A DNA stretch of 35,595 bases from an uncultured Peptococcaceae bacterium (GCA_958417755.1 CATZDY010000020.1:1-35595), one strand, 5' to 3'; shown: positions 16,185 to 25,873, counted from the first letter of the stretch. Notes: a model not told the origin generated them from the letters alone. Program-made: numbers and translations.

Positions 16185-17225
16185 ATGCCAAAGAAAAATA
16201 TCAAAGATTATTCTCCACAAGAATTGGAACAAATCATCGTTGGAATGGGTGAACCTGCCTATAAAGCCCGTCAGCTGAGTGAATGGGTTTTTCATAAAGG
16301 GGTTACTTCTTTTCACGATATGAGTGATATACCCATAGCCTTACGCCGTCAATTGAGCAAAGAGTTTCATTTGGGCGTACTTTTGCTTTTAAAAAAACAG
16401 GTTTCCAAACAAGGAGATGCCAAAAAATATTTATTAGGATTGCGAGATGGCAATGCCATTGAAACAGTTTTATTGCAATATTCCTATGGATATTCCGTAT
16501 GCATATCAACCCAAGCGGGTTGCCGTATGGGGTGTCGTTTTTGTGCTTCTGCCACTGGATTGGCGCGTCATTTAACCTGTGGCGAAATGTATGACCAAGT
16601 GCTTGTGGCCCGTCGGGAAGTGAAAAAGAAGTTAAATCATGTGGTTTTAATGGGCACCGGGGAACCTTTGGATAATTTGGAGCAGGTATTGAAATTCATT
16701 GGCCAAATCACGGGTCCCCATAGTTTGCGTTTTAGCATGCGTCATATTACCATTTCCACTTGCGGATTAATCCCTGGCATACAGGCATTGATGGAGCATA
16801 AATTGCCCATCACCTTAGCGGTTTCCTTGCATGCGCCGGATGATGCTTTGCGTAGCCAACTAATGCCTGTGAATCAAAAATATCCTTTGGCTCAATTATT
16901 GGAAGTTTGTGCTTTGTATGCAACCTTTACAGGGCGCAGAATCACCTTTGAATATGCCCTTTTGGCAGGAATCAATGACAAGGTGCAGCAGGCGGAACAA
17001 TTGGCTTCTTTGTTACAGGGCATGTTATGTCATGTGAATCTTATTTCCTATAATAGTGTGGTGGGCAAGGGATATCATCCCACAGCCCCGGATAAAGTGG
17101 AGCTTTTTCGGAAAACCTTGGAAGACAGGGGCATTCGAGTAACAGTGAGGAGAAAAATGGGGTTTGATATTGATGCTGCTTGCGGACAATTAAGACGGAC
17201 CTATGTATCTCCAAACAAGGACTAG
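16185..17225 (+). CDS. rlmN: Dual-specificity RNA (adenine-C2)-methyltransferase RlmN
   Basis: This 346-residue radical SAM enzyme methylates C2 of A2503 in 23S rRNA and of A37 in some tRNAs. The [4Fe-4S] motif is CRMGCRFC (C113, C117, C120). The cysteine that carries the methyl or methylene group near the C-terminus is Cys333 in DIDAACGQLR. GTGEPLDN is the family's GEP motif. An AGGAGA ribosome site lies seven bases before the ATG. Ten bases separate its stop from the FHA gene downstream. Confidence 0.96.
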   Translation: MPKKNIKDYSPQELEQIIVGMGEPAYKARQLSEWVFHKGVTSFHDMSDIPIALRRQLSKEFHLGVLLLLKKQVSKQGDAKKYLLGLRDGNAIETVLLQYSYGYSVCISTQAGCRMGCRFCASATGLARHLTCGEMYDQVLVARREVKKKLNHVVLMGTGEPLDNLEQVLKFIGQITGPHSLRFSMRHITISTCGLIPGIQALMEHKLPITLAVSLHAPDDALRSQLMPVNQKYPLAQLLEVCALYATFTGRRITFEYALLAGINDKVQQAEQLASLLQGMLCHVNLISYNSVVGKGYHPTAPDKVELFRKTLEDRGIRVTVRRKMGFDIDAACGQLRRTYVSPNKD

Positions 17226-17235
17226 GGGTGATCTG

Positions 17236-18003
17236 GTGGGGCTTTTTTCTGGTTTAGAGGATAATTTAGAAAAATACATTGAGGGTTTTTTTCGCGGTAA
17301 ATTAAAAGGGAAAATCCAGCCAGTGGATATTGCCAAAAGGCTTGCCAGAGAAATGCGAGATAAAAAACGAGTGAGTGTGAATTTGGTCTATGCGCCTAAT
17401 GATTATACAGTTTTTTTAAGCCAAGAGGACTGGCGGGTTATGGAAAGTATTTCCGGGGCTTTGGCCAAAGAATTACAAGAATATTTGGCTTTAAAAGCCC
17501 AGGAAAAAGACTATACCCTGGTAGCAAAACCTACAGTAACCCTTTGTGGGGATAATGAGCTGTCTCCAGGACAAATGCGTTTGGCTTCAGGATTTGCTGA
17601 TATGGATTTAACAGGGCAGATTGGAGGCCGAACAGAGGAAGGAATGTATGAAGATACCCTATGTTTTAAGCCTTTACGGGATACATCTCCAGTATTGGCA
17701 GTGAAACAACAACAAAAATTTTATTTGGTAGTACAAGATGGTTTACAAAAGGGGAGGCGTTATGAGCTCAATGGTTTGTTGCTCATCATTGGCAGGAGAG
17801 AGAGCTGTGATGTGGCCTTGTCAGATAGCAGCATATCCAGACGCCATGCCCAGCTGGAATTATTAGAAGGAACCTGGGTGTTAACGGATTTGGGCAGTAC
17901 CAATGGTACTTATGTCAACGGCTCCCGGATACATACCCAGGAAGTTGTTGCAGGTGATGCCATTAAATTTGGCTCTATATTATGCCTGCTGAAGGTGGAA
18001 TAA
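17236..18003 (+). CDS. FhaA-like protein: DUF3662 plus FHA domain
   Basis: This 255-residue protein has an N-terminal DUF3662 domain (about 1-110) that begins MGLFSGLEDNLEKYIEGFF. A flexible middle follows, then a C-terminal forkhead-associated domain (about 180-250) with the phosphothreonine-binding signature GRRESCDV...SISRRHAQL...GSTNGTYVNG. The GTG at 17236 is chosen because AGGGGTGAT lies just before it; an earlier ATG at 17203 lies inside rlmN. FhaA proteins of Actinobacteria bind phosphorylated wall-synthesis proteins. Here PrkC lies 4 kb downstream on the same strand, so a role as a phospho-reader is likely but inferred. Confidence 0.88.
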   Translation: MGLFSGLEDNLEKYIEGFFRGKLKGKIQPVDIAKRLAREMRDKKRVSVNLVYAPNDYTVFLSQEDWRVMESISGALAKELQEYLALKAQEKDYTLVAKPTVTLCGDNELSPGQMRLASGFADMDLTGQIGGRTEEGMYEDTLCFKPLRDTSPVLAVKQQQKFYLVVQDGLQKGRRYELNGLLLIIGRRESCDVALSDSSISRRHAQLELLEGTWVLTDLGSTNGTYVNGSRIHTQEVVAGDAIKFGSILCLLKVE

Positions 18004-18005
18004 AG

Positions 18006-18554
18006 GTGTTGGGATTACTGCTGACAATTTGTCGCTATTTGTTGTTGATTTTACTGTATGTATTTGTCTTTCAATTGGCCAGAATGATGTTTAAGGGATA
18101 TCGGGAAGAGCAAGTTGCTACAGCAGCAGGTGTTCATTCCCAGAGGCAGCTGGCTGGCAAGAAGCAATCTGAATCTCACCATCAACCTAGAGAATATGTG
18201 GAACCCAATCTTACTCCTTTGCCTGGGGCTGAGGCTGGTCTGGTTGTTTTAAGCAGTCCAGATAAAGATTTGCCAGAGGGCACTGTTTTTCCTTTGCTTC
18301 ATGAAGTGGTATTGGGCCGCAGTCATGACAATGAAGTGAGTATCCCAGATCCCTTTGCTTCAGGGGCTCATGCCAGAATCTATAAAAATAAGGGACAATT
18401 TTGGCTCGAAGATTTAGAGAGCAGTAATGGCACTTATTTGAATGAGCATCAGGTGACCAAGCCAACAGTGTTGGCGGATGGGGATACGGTACGCATTGGT
18501 GGCGTTATCTTGAAATATGTGAGGTGGACCTATGAAGTGGACGCAAGTCACTGA
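18006..18554 (+). CDS. FhaB-like membrane-anchored FHA domain protein
   Basis: This 182-residue protein has one N-terminal membrane helix (about 4-24), a variable linker rich in Gln, Pro and His, and an FHA domain (about 100-170) with GRSHDNEV, GAHARI and SSNGTYLN. The GTG at 18006 has AAGGTGGA six bases upstream, and an ATG at 17982 inside the previous gene is less likely. The FHA domain should bind phosphothreonine peptides at the inner face of the membrane. Its end overlaps the phosphatase start by 23 bases. The FhaA/FhaB/PP2C/RodA/PBP/kinase order mirrors the actinobacterial cell-division cluster. Confidence 0.87.
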   Translation: MLGLLLTICRYLLLILLYVFVFQLARMMFKGYREEQVATAAGVHSQRQLAGKKQSESHHQPREYVEPNLTPLPGAEAGLVVLSSPDKDLPEGTVFPLLHEVVLGRSHDNEVSIPDPFASGAHARIYKNKGQFWLEDLESSNGTYLNEHQVTKPTVLADGDTVRIGGVILKYVRWTYEVDASH

Positions 18555-19242
18555 AGTGGGTAAAGTAAGAAAACAAAACGAAGACAATGTATTGGTTATA
18601 GGCCCTTTAGGTTTATTTGCCGTAGCTGACGGCATGGGGGGTCATAAAGCAGGGGAAGTGGCCAGTGAAATGGCTTTACAAGTATTGGAGCAATATGTCC
18701 GTAACCATGTTGATGGGCAGCCTGAAGACATAATGCGCCAAGGGGTACAACAGGCCAATGGGCTTATTTATGAAACAGCATCCAATAATTTGGGCCAACG
18801 GGGCATGGGTACAACCATAACAGCAGCTTTGCTTCGGGGCAAACAATTGCTGCTGGCCCATGTGGGGGATAGCAGGGCTTATCTTTTGCGCAAAAATCAG
18901 ATACGCCAGCTAACAGTGGATCATTCTTTGGTACAAGCTTTGTATGATGAAGGAGGCATTACTTTATCCCAAGCCAGAGAACATCCCCGGCGGAATGTTT
19001 TAACCCGGGCCTTAGGCACTAGCCCCACAGTGGAAGTGGATTTGGCTTCTCTGGCTGTGGAGAAAAAGGATATGCTCTTACTTTGCACAGATGGTTTATC
19101 CGGCTTGATGGAAGAACAAGAGATATATCAACTTTGCAAAAGCACAAAGAAATTGGATAAAATTGCAATGGCTCTGGTCAATATGGCCATGGATCGGGGC
19201 GGACAAGATAATATTTCTGTGGTTTTGGTTGAAATTGATTGA
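18532..19242 (+). CDS. prpC: PP2C-family protein Ser/Thr phosphatase
   Basis: This 236-residue metal-dependent phosphatase reverses phosphorylation by PrkC. Conserved metal-binding acids lie in NEDN (Asp18), VADGMGGH (Asp33), CTDGLSG and the terminal GGQDNISVV. Other family motifs seen are GMGTT, AHVGDSRAYLLR, DHSLVQAL and TRALG. Its length is that of bacterial PrpC/Stp phosphatases without extra domains. The ribosome site AGGTGG lies inside the FHA gene it overlaps, so translation is probably coupled. The kinase gene lies 3 kb downstream, after two wall-synthesis genes. Confidence 0.94.
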   Translation: MKWTQVTEVGKVRKQNEDNVLVIGPLGLFAVADGMGGHKAGEVASEMALQVLEQYVRNHVDGQPEDIMRQGVQQANGLIYETASNNLGQRGMGTTITAALLRGKQLLLAHVGDSRAYLLRKNQIRQLTVDHSLVQALYDEGGITLSQAREHPRRNVLTRALGTSPTVEVDLASLAVEKKDMLLLCTDGLSGLMEEQEIYQLCKSTKKLDKIAMALVNMAMDRGGQDNISVVLVEID

Positions 19243-19327
19243 AAACCAAGGCATTGTTCTGGATATGGCAATGGTTTATAACCCATTTAAGTGAAGGGAT
19301 TATGCTGACATAAGAGGAGCGTTGTTT

Positions 19328-20635
19328 GTGAGTTCCAGTGTTTGGCATTTGCGCAAAATAGAAATAAAATTGTTATGCCTGGCCATGATATATTTGGCTA
19401 TAGGTGCATTGGTATTGTATCTTTGGCAACCCATGGAACTGGGTTTTATGGTTTGGGCTGTGGTGATTCCTGGGCTGGCTTTTTTAGGAATTAGCTTATT
19501 TTGGCTGTGGATACAATATCAGGGAGATCCTTTTTTATTGGCTATTGTGGCAATTTTATCCTTTACCAGCCTGATTGTGTTATACCGGCTTAACACTGTG
19601 TATGCCCAAAGACAATTTATTTGGCTGTTAATCGGTTTGCTGGCATTGGTGCTAACAACAATTAAATTGACCAATTATAAAGTACTGGCGGATTATAAAT
19701 ATGTGATTGCAGCTTTGGGGGTATTGGCTCTGATTTTACCCATGTTTATTGGCGTAGAACGGGGTGGGGCCAAAAGCTGGCTTGATTTGGGTTTTTTTAG
19801 CTTGCAACCTTCTGAATTTGTAAAAATCATGTTGGTTATCTTTTTAGCTTCCTTTATGGCAGAAAACAAATTGATTTTAGCCAAGGGTTCCAAGACATTG
19901 TTAGGGGTTTCTTGGCCCAGCTTCCAGGTATGGGGCCCTTTATTGGGCATGTGGGGACTTGGTCTTTTATTGTTGGTATTTCAGCGGGATTTAGGCACAG
20001 CACTGATTTACTTTGGTACGTTTCTAGCCATGATTTATTTGGCTTCTTCCCGGTTCCTTTATGTCATTTTAGGGATGATTCTCTTTTTCTTAGGTGCATT
20101 GGCAGCAGGGCATTTATTTTCCCATGTACAGATGCGTTATATTACTTGGTTAAACCCTTGGTCCTATATGCATGACCAAGGATACCAAATTGTTCAGTCT
20201 TTGTTTGCTCTAGGAGCCGGGGGATTGATTGGCGTTGGTTTAGGGGCTGGATATCCGGAATTTATCCCAGCCATTCATACGGATTTCATTTTTTCAGCCA
20301 TTACAGAGGAGATGGGCTTGCTCGGCGGGGTAGCCATTCTATTACTATATCTTTTCTTTATTTATCGCGGATTTCGTATCTCCTTGGCAGCTGCGGATGA
20401 CTTTTCCACCATGGTGGCCGGGGGACTGACTGCTTTGATGGGGTTACAAGCCTTTATTATCATTGCAGGGGTAACCAAATTACTGCCTTTAACAGGGGTT
20501 ACATTACCTTTTGTAAGTTATGGCGGGAGCTCTTTGGTGGCTAACTTCATTATTGTAGGCATGTTGATGAACATTTCCCATGAATCCCGTGTTAAACCAG
20601 AACCCCTGATGGAAATGCCAATGGTAAAAGCGTAA
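19328..20635 (+). CDS. SEDS peptidoglycan glycosyltransferase (RodA/FtsW/SpoVE family)
   Basis: This 435-residue membrane protein has about ten helices and belongs to the SEDS family, which polymerises lipid II into glycan strands. Family motifs include GGAKSWLDLGFFSLQPSEF, FQRDLGTAL with the conserved Asp, GYQIVQSL, GLGAG and TDFIFSAITEEMGLLGG; FVSYGGSSL closes the protein. The GTG at 19328 is chosen because GAGGAG lies eight bases upstream, while a TTG at 19322 is too close. It is paired with the transpeptidase that follows after 42 bases. The sequence alone does not say whether it serves elongation, division or sporulation. Confidence 0.92.
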   Translation: MSSSVWHLRKIEIKLLCLAMIYLAIGALVLYLWQPMELGFMVWAVVIPGLAFLGISLFWLWIQYQGDPFLLAIVAILSFTSLIVLYRLNTVYAQRQFIWLLIGLLALVLTTIKLTNYKVLADYKYVIAALGVLALILPMFIGVERGGAKSWLDLGFFSLQPSEFVKIMLVIFLASFMAENKLILAKGSKTLLGVSWPSFQVWGPLLGMWGLGLLLLVFQRDLGTALIYFGTFLAMIYLASSRFLYVILGMILFFLGALAAGHLFSHVQMRYITWLNPWSYMHDQGYQIVQSLFALGAGGLIGVGLGAGYPEFIPAIHTDFIFSAITEEMGLLGGVAILLLYLFFIYRGFRISLAAADDFSTMVAGGLTALMGLQAFIIIAGVTKLLPLTGVTLPFVSYGGSSLVANFIIVGMLMNISHESRVKPEPLMEMPMVKA

Positions 20636-20677
20636 GATAAAAATTGGATAGATAAGCATGGGGAAGAGGATTGAACC

Positions 20678-22159
20678 ATGAAACGTAATATTGTGAAATT
20701 GGGTTACTTTTTTATTTTTATTTTTATGGTTTTAATCGTATATTTAGGTTATATCAATGTGTATTGGGGTCCTCAGTTGGAGGCCAATCCCTATAATCTC
20801 AGATTGGCCAGGGAAGAAGAACGCATTATACGGGGTCGTATTTTGGATTCTCAAGGCCTTGTATTGGCTGAAGATGTAGTGACTGCTGGGAATAAAGAGC
20901 GTCATTATCCTTTAGGAGAAGCCACAGCCCAACTGGTGGGTTTTGTTTCTTCCCGTTATGGTCGCACAGGGCTGGAGGCAACATTGAATTCCTATTTATT
21001 GGCCATGGATGATATTGGCAAAGTGGATAAAGTCATCAATGGCTGGCTGAATAAAACTACTCAAGGATATGATGTCCATTTAACTGTGGAGGGCCAATTG
21101 CAGCAAAAAGCAGTTTCTTTGTTAGGCGATCGAGCCGGGGCGGTGGTGGCTTTAGAGCCTAGCACAGGCGCTGTTTTGGTCATGGCCAGCGCTCCTTCCT
21201 ATGATCCCAATCGCTTACATGAAGTGGTGGATGAAAGATTAGAGCCCAATGAAACCCAAGCAGTGAAAATAACCTATTTTGATACCATCAATGCTGATGC
21301 TGAAAAGGCACCTTTATTAAACCGAGCAGTTTCAGGGATGTATCCTCCAGGCTCAACTTTTAAAGTAATCACTGCAGCTGGTATTTTAAGCGATAAACCG
21401 GAGTTGGCCAATGAAAAACAGCAGTGTGTGGGGAAATTGGTGGTGGATGGATTTACCTTAACAGATACTGGGGTACATGGTTCGGTGGATTTGGCTGACG
21501 CGTTGCGAGTATCCTGTAATACTGCCTTTGCCCAATATGGTTTGGACTTGGGGGAAGAGGGCCTGCGAAAGGCTGCTGAAGCTTTTGGTTTTGCCCAAAA
21601 GGGAGAAAAAGCAAAGGCGCAAAGCGTTTTGGATAAAGATGCATGGCAATATGTGCAATTTAGTCCAGGGACTTTATCTGCGGATGATTTTTCTAAAACA
21701 GAAACTGCTTCCGCAGCCATTGGACAAGGAGATGTGATGACAAGTCCCATGCAAATGGCTTTGGTGGCAGCAGGTATTGCCAATCAGGGGAAAGTCATGA
21801 CACCCTATGTGGTGGATCGAGTGGTTACCCCAGAGGGGAAAATAAGGATGACCAGTGAAGCAAAATCCTTGGGACAAGGAATTTCTCCGACAGTGGCAGC
21901 GGAGCTTCGTGAAGATATGAAAGGTGTGGTTCAAAGCGGTACAGGAACTGCTGCTTCTATTGCCGGGATCCAGGTGGCAGGTAAGACCGGGTCAGCCCAA
22001 AATCCCCATGGAAATACCCATGCTTGGTTTATAGGGTTTGCCCCTGCGAATGATCCTATCATCGCGGTGGCGGTTGTGGTGGAAAATGGAGGGGCAGGGG
22101 GACAAGTGGCTGCTCCCATTGCCAGAGAAATAATGGCTGAATATTTGCACCAAAACTAG
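20678..22159 (+). CDS. pbpA: Class B penicillin-binding protein (transpeptidase)
   Basis: This 493-residue peptidoglycan transpeptidase is the usual partner of the SEDS protein encoded just upstream. It has an N-terminal membrane anchor (about 6-26), a short non-catalytic domain (GRILDSQG) and a transpeptidase domain. The active-site motifs are STFK (Ser226), SCN in RVSCNTAFAQYG, and KTG (Lys436) in VAGKTGSAQNP. Its size matches the short PbpA type found next to pknB/prkC in Actinobacteria and Clostridia, and it lacks the PASTA repeats of sporulation or division PBPs. A GAGGAT sequence precedes the ATG. Confidence 0.94.
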   Translation: MKRNIVKLGYFFIFIFMVLIVYLGYINVYWGPQLEANPYNLRLAREEERIIRGRILDSQGLVLAEDVVTAGNKERHYPLGEATAQLVGFVSSRYGRTGLEATLNSYLLAMDDIGKVDKVINGWLNKTTQGYDVHLTVEGQLQQKAVSLLGDRAGAVVALEPSTGAVLVMASAPSYDPNRLHEVVDERLEPNETQAVKITYFDTINADAEKAPLLNRAVSGMYPPGSTFKVITAAGILSDKPELANEKQQCVGKLVVDGFTLTDTGVHGSVDLADALRVSCNTAFAQYGLDLGEEGLRKAAEAFGFAQKGEKAKAQSVLDKDAWQYVQFSPGTLSADDFSKTETASAAIGQGDVMTSPMQMALVAAGIANQGKVMTPYVVDRVVTPEGKIRMTSEAKSLGQGISPTVAAELREDMKGVVQSGTGTAASIAGIQVAGKTGSAQNPHGNTHAWFIGFAPANDPIIAVAVVVENGGAGGQVAAPIAREIMAEYLHQN

Positions 22160-22265
22160 ATTTTTACAAGCAAGGCAAGATGAGAGCCATTTTAGGATAA
22201 AAGTTTTATAGATTGGGTCAAAAGTTTGGAAGGAAAGCTACTTGATGTAACTGAGGTGAAAAGCT

Positions 22266-24266
22266 ATGGTTGGTAAGGTCCTAGGCAACCGATACGAGAT
22301 ATTGGAGCGGCTGGGAGGCGGTGGCATGGCCATTGTCTACAAAGGCCGGGATACCATGTTGAATCGCTTGGTCACCATTAAAGTATTGCGTCCTGAATAT
22401 ACTTCGGATGAAGATTTTGTCCGTCGCTTTCGACGGGAAGCCCGTTCTGTGGCCAGCCTTTCCCACCCCAACATTGTGAATATTTATGATGTGGGCCAGG
22501 AAAGTGATGTGTATTATCTGGTCATGGAATATATTGATGGTGAGAATTTAAAGACATTAATCAAACGAGAGGGCCCGTTACCCCTGGAAAAAGCGCTGCA
22601 ATTTGCTGGACAAATCTGCGATGCCTTGGATCATGCCCATGAAAACAATATTGTGCATCGGGATGTAAAACCCCATAATATATTGATTACCAAAACAGGG
22701 CGGGCTAAGCTTACAGACTTTGGGATTGCCTTGGAAGCTGGCACAGCCACCATGACCAGTACGGATACCATTTTAGGATCCGTGCATTATATTTCTCCTG
22801 AACAAGCCAAGGGAGAGCAGGCAGGGGCAGCTTCAGATATCTATTCTATGGGCATTGTCTTATATGAAATGCTAACAGGACGTGTGCCCTTTACAGGGGA
22901 TAGTCCCATTGCCATAGCCCTTTGCCATGTGCAAAATACCCCGGAATTGCCCTCAAAATTGCGTCCAGGGATTCCCGCTGGGGTGGAAAAAGTCGTGCTC
23001 AAGGCTTTGTCCAAGGAGCCTCAGGATCGTTTTCCCACTGCTGGGGAGATGTCCCAAGTGCTAAAACGGTATGGGGCATGGGGTGAAGATGATGGGGCTA
23101 CCAGACTCATTCCTCTGGATGAAGATGCCACCAGGGTTATTTCCGGGTTGGGTGAAACGCTAAAAACAAGGGAACAACATTCCATTCAATTTGAGCAACG
23201 GCCAAGGGAACGGCAGAACCAGGTTGCCAGAAGAAATTCGGAAATCATGGAGCCCTTTGAAGACAATAGGGAATCTTCCTATACAGGCAGGAATAGACAA
23301 AAACGAAGCAAAGTTGGCTGGATATTAGCCTTGGTGGTTTTAGGCCTTTTGATTGGTGGCGGGGCCTTTGCCTGGAATTATGTTTTGAATGTGCCAGAGA
23401 TTGAAATGCCTGAAGTGCTTGGAATGACCAAGGAAGAAGCGAAAAAAGAATTGGTAGCCAAGGGATTTAATCTTGAAGAACCAATTACCTGGCAAGAAGG
23501 ATTTGAGGAAAACAAAGAGCCCGATCAGGTGATTGCCCAGGATCCCAAGCCCCATGAGAAGGTAAAGGCAAATGCAAAAATTACCCTGACCATCAATCAA
23601 GGGGAAGAATTGATTCCTGTTCCTAATTTGTACAACAAACCCCTGGAAGAAGCCACCAGGGATTTGACCAAAAGCAATCTCAAAGTAAAGGAACCGCCAT
23701 CATATGATTACAATGACCAAGTGGGAAAAGGTTTGATTTATAACCAAATCCCAGCGGCAGGGGAAGAGGTATCCAAGGATACAGAAATCACTGTGTATAT
23801 CTCAAAAGGGAAGAAGGAGCTTGTGGCAGTGCCTTATGTTCTCCAATTATCAGAAAATGAAGCGATGCAAAAGCTTACAGAGGCAAACTTAACGGTTGGA
23901 GAATCCAAGAGGGAGGACAGTACAGAATATTTTAACGGACAAGTGATACATCAAGAGCCAGTAGCAGAAACCATGGTGGAAAAGGGAAGCTCAGTGGTTC
24001 TGACCATTAGCAATGGCCCGGGGCTAAGAAAAGAAAGCGAATCATTGGATATTCGAGTTCCAAATGATGGAAGACCCCATATAGTACGTATAGAAGTTTC
24101 TGATCTTAAGGATAGCAACCGGCTGGAATATGAAAAAACACGTAAACCTAGTGAACGTTCTCAGTTTACAGTAACAGTGGATTATTATGGCGAAGGATTA
24201 GCAGCAGTTTATATTGATGACATTTTAGCGATACAGCAAACTTTAAATTCAAAAGAGCACGGATAA
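22266..24266 (+). CDS. prkC: PASTA-domain Ser/Thr protein kinase
   Basis: This 666-residue transmembrane kinase has an N-terminal Hanks domain: GGGGMAIVYKG, ATP-binding Lys39 (VTIKVL), catalytic HRDVKPHN (Asp133), DFGIAL and SPEQAKGE. The activation loop ATMTSTDT holds several threonines for autophosphorylation. A basic juxtamembrane stretch and one helix (about 349-370) follow. Outside are three PASTA repeats (about 377-445, 447-514, 517-585), which in this family bind muropeptides or lipid II, and a C-terminal beta-rich extension of about 80 residues. An AGGTGA site precedes the ATG. Phosphatase, FHA proteins, SEDS protein and PBP lie in the same array. Confidence 0.95.
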   Translation: MVGKVLGNRYEILERLGGGGMAIVYKGRDTMLNRLVTIKVLRPEYTSDEDFVRRFRREARSVASLSHPNIVNIYDVGQESDVYYLVMEYIDGENLKTLIKREGPLPLEKALQFAGQICDALDHAHENNIVHRDVKPHNILITKTGRAKLTDFGIALEAGTATMTSTDTILGSVHYISPEQAKGEQAGAASDIYSMGIVLYEMLTGRVPFTGDSPIAIALCHVQNTPELPSKLRPGIPAGVEKVVLKALSKEPQDRFPTAGEMSQVLKRYGAWGEDDGATRLIPLDEDATRVISGLGETLKTREQHSIQFEQRPRERQNQVARRNSEIMEPFEDNRESSYTGRNRQKRSKVGWILALVVLGLLIGGGAFAWNYVLNVPEIEMPEVLGMTKEEAKKELVAKGFNLEEPITWQEGFEENKEPDQVIAQDPKPHEKVKANAKITLTINQGEELIPVPNLYNKPLEEATRDLTKSNLKVKEPPSYDYNDQVGKGLIYNQIPAAGEEVSKDTEITVYISKGKKELVAVPYVLQLSENEAMQKLTEANLTVGESKREDSTEYFNGQVIHQEPVAETMVEKGSSVVLTISNGPGLRKESESLDIRVPNDGRPHIVRIEVSDLKDSNRLEYEKTRKPSERSQFTVTVDYYGEGLAAVYIDDILAIQQTLNSKEHG

Positions 24267-24299
24267 GAAAGGTGGGGAGCCAGGATAAGGGAAAAAGAA

Positions 24300-25184
24300 T
24301 TGACCGAATCTCCAAGGGGTATGGTCATAAAAGCAACAGCAGGATTTTACTATGTAAAGCAGGGGGATGTGCTATGGGAATGCGCCTTGCGGGGTAAATT
24401 TCGCTTGGAAAAAACTACATCTGTGTTGGTGGGGGATCAAGTGCAGATAAAGCCCAGGCATGGCAAAGTGGGGGTGATTGAAAAGGTGTTTCCCCGCACC
24501 AATGCCTTAGTACGTCCACCTGTGGCCAATGTGCAACAAGCCTTAATGATATTTGCTGTTCGGGAGCCGGATATTCCTCCTCTGTTGTTAGACCGTTTTT
24601 TGGTACAAGCCAGCCATGAGGGCATTAAACCGTTGATTTGTTTCAATAAAATTGATTTGTCCCAGGGTGAGCATCAGGACTTGGTGTCCATGTATCAGCA
24701 TGCCGGATATTCGGTGTTGGAAACCAGTTCTTATCTAAAAACAGGCATTGAACTCTTGGGCTCCTTTTTGCAGGATAAAATTACCGTGGTAGCAGGCCCT
24801 TCTGGGGTTGGTAAGAGCAGTCTACTCAATGCGGTGGAACCTGGCTTTTGTCTTAAAACAGGTGAAGTGGGACATAAATTAAAGCGGGGCAAACATACCA
24901 CCCGGCATGTGGAGTTGCTGCCTTTAACCCAAGGGGGTTGGGTGGCGGATACCCCTGGTTTTTCCCAGATTTGGTTGCCCAAAATGAAAAGGGAGGAATT
25001 GGCACAGCATTTTTGGGAAATAGCGCAGTTTACGGGACAATGCCGTTTTCGTGGATGTTTACATGCCAATGAGCCGGATTGTGCTGTGAAAGACGCTGTA
25101 AACCAGGGGGAAATCCATTCCCAACGTTATGAAAATTATTTGCTTTTTTTAGAAGAAATTAAAAAGATGGAGACGAAATATTGA
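24300..25184 (+). CDS. rsgA: Ribosome small-subunit GTPase RsgA
   Basis: This 294-residue GTPase checks maturation of the 30S subunit. It has an N-terminal OB fold, a circularly permuted G domain with the motif order NKID (G4), GPSGVGKSS (G1, from about residue 166), a Thr-bearing G2 region KHTTRH and DTPG (G3), then a C-terminal zinc finger (CRFRGCLHANEPDC). The TTG start follows AAGGG by about nine bases. An in-frame ATG at 24321 lacks a usable site. The gene lies between prkC and rpe, its common place in Bacillota, and its stop overlaps the rpe start by one base. Confidence 0.94.
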   Translation: MTESPRGMVIKATAGFYYVKQGDVLWECALRGKFRLEKTTSVLVGDQVQIKPRHGKVGVIEKVFPRTNALVRPPVANVQQALMIFAVREPDIPPLLLDRFLVQASHEGIKPLICFNKIDLSQGEHQDLVSMYQHAGYSVLETSSYLKTGIELLGSFLQDKITVVAGPSGVGKSSLLNAVEPGFCLKTGEVGHKLKRGKHTTRHVELLPLTQGGWVADTPGFSQIWLPKMKREELAQHFWEIAQFTGQCRFRGCLHANEPDCAVKDAVNQGEIHSQRYENYLLFLEEIKKMETKY

Positions 25185-25873
25185 TGATTAAAATGGCACC
25201 TTCCATACTTTCTGCGGATTTCGCCAACCTGGGTAAGTCAGTAGAGTTGGTGGAAAAGGCAGGGGCTGAATATTTGCATATTGATGTGATGGACGGGCAT
25301 TTTGTACCCAACTTAACCATTGGGCCTGCTGTGGTTGCTGCGTTACGCCCTTTGTCACAATTGGTATTTGACGTGCATTTGATGATAGAAAAGCCAGAAC
25401 AATATATTGATGTTTTTGTGGAGGCAGGGGCGGATATCATTACAGTTCACGCTGAAGCAACCCTGCATTTGCATCGTATAGTGGAACTGATAAAAAAAAG
25501 AGGTAAAAAGGCAGGGGTGGCTTTAAACCCTGCTACTCCCACCAATGTCCTTGCTTATGTGGCCCAGATATTAGATTTGGTTTTGGTGATGACTGTCAAT
25601 CCAGGCTTTGGAGGACAAAAATTCATTCAAGAAATGTTGCCTAAAATTGAAGCTGTACAAAATACTTTATATGCTGCTGGATCCATAGCAGAAATTCAAG
25701 TAGATGGGGGCATTGGGGTCAATACTGCTGCTTTGGTGACCAAGGCAGGGGCTGGTGTTTTGGTTGCTGGATCCGCCATTTTTGGAGCAAAAAATCCTGG
25801 AAGTGCTTTGCAAGAAATCCGGGCTGCTGGGATGCAAGGCAGAAAAGAAAATGATTTGCATTGTATCAATTGA
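25184..25873 (+). CDS. rpe: Ribulose-phosphate 3-epimerase
   Basis: This 229-residue TIM-barrel enzyme of the pentose phosphate pathway interconverts ribulose 5-phosphate and xylulose 5-phosphate. Motifs are APSILSADF, the metal and catalytic stretch HIDVMDGHFVPN, FDVHLMI, TVHAEA, MTVNPGFGGQ and the phosphate-binding VDGGIG. The ATG at 25184 overlaps the rsgA stop (TGATG); a TTG at 25181 is in frame, and its spacing from GGAG is slightly better, so the protein may have one extra residue. It is the last large gene of the housekeeping array. Confidence 0.95.
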   Translation: MIKMAPSILSADFANLGKSVELVEKAGAEYLHIDVMDGHFVPNLTIGPAVVAALRPLSQLVFDVHLMIEKPEQYIDVFVEAGADIITVHAEATLHLHRIVELIKKRGKKAGVALNPATPTNVLAYVAQILDLVLVMTVNPGFGGQKFIQEMLPKIEAVQNTLYAAGSIAEIQVDGGIGVNTAALVTKAGAGVLVAGSAIFGAKNPGSALQEIRAAGMQGRKENDLHCIN

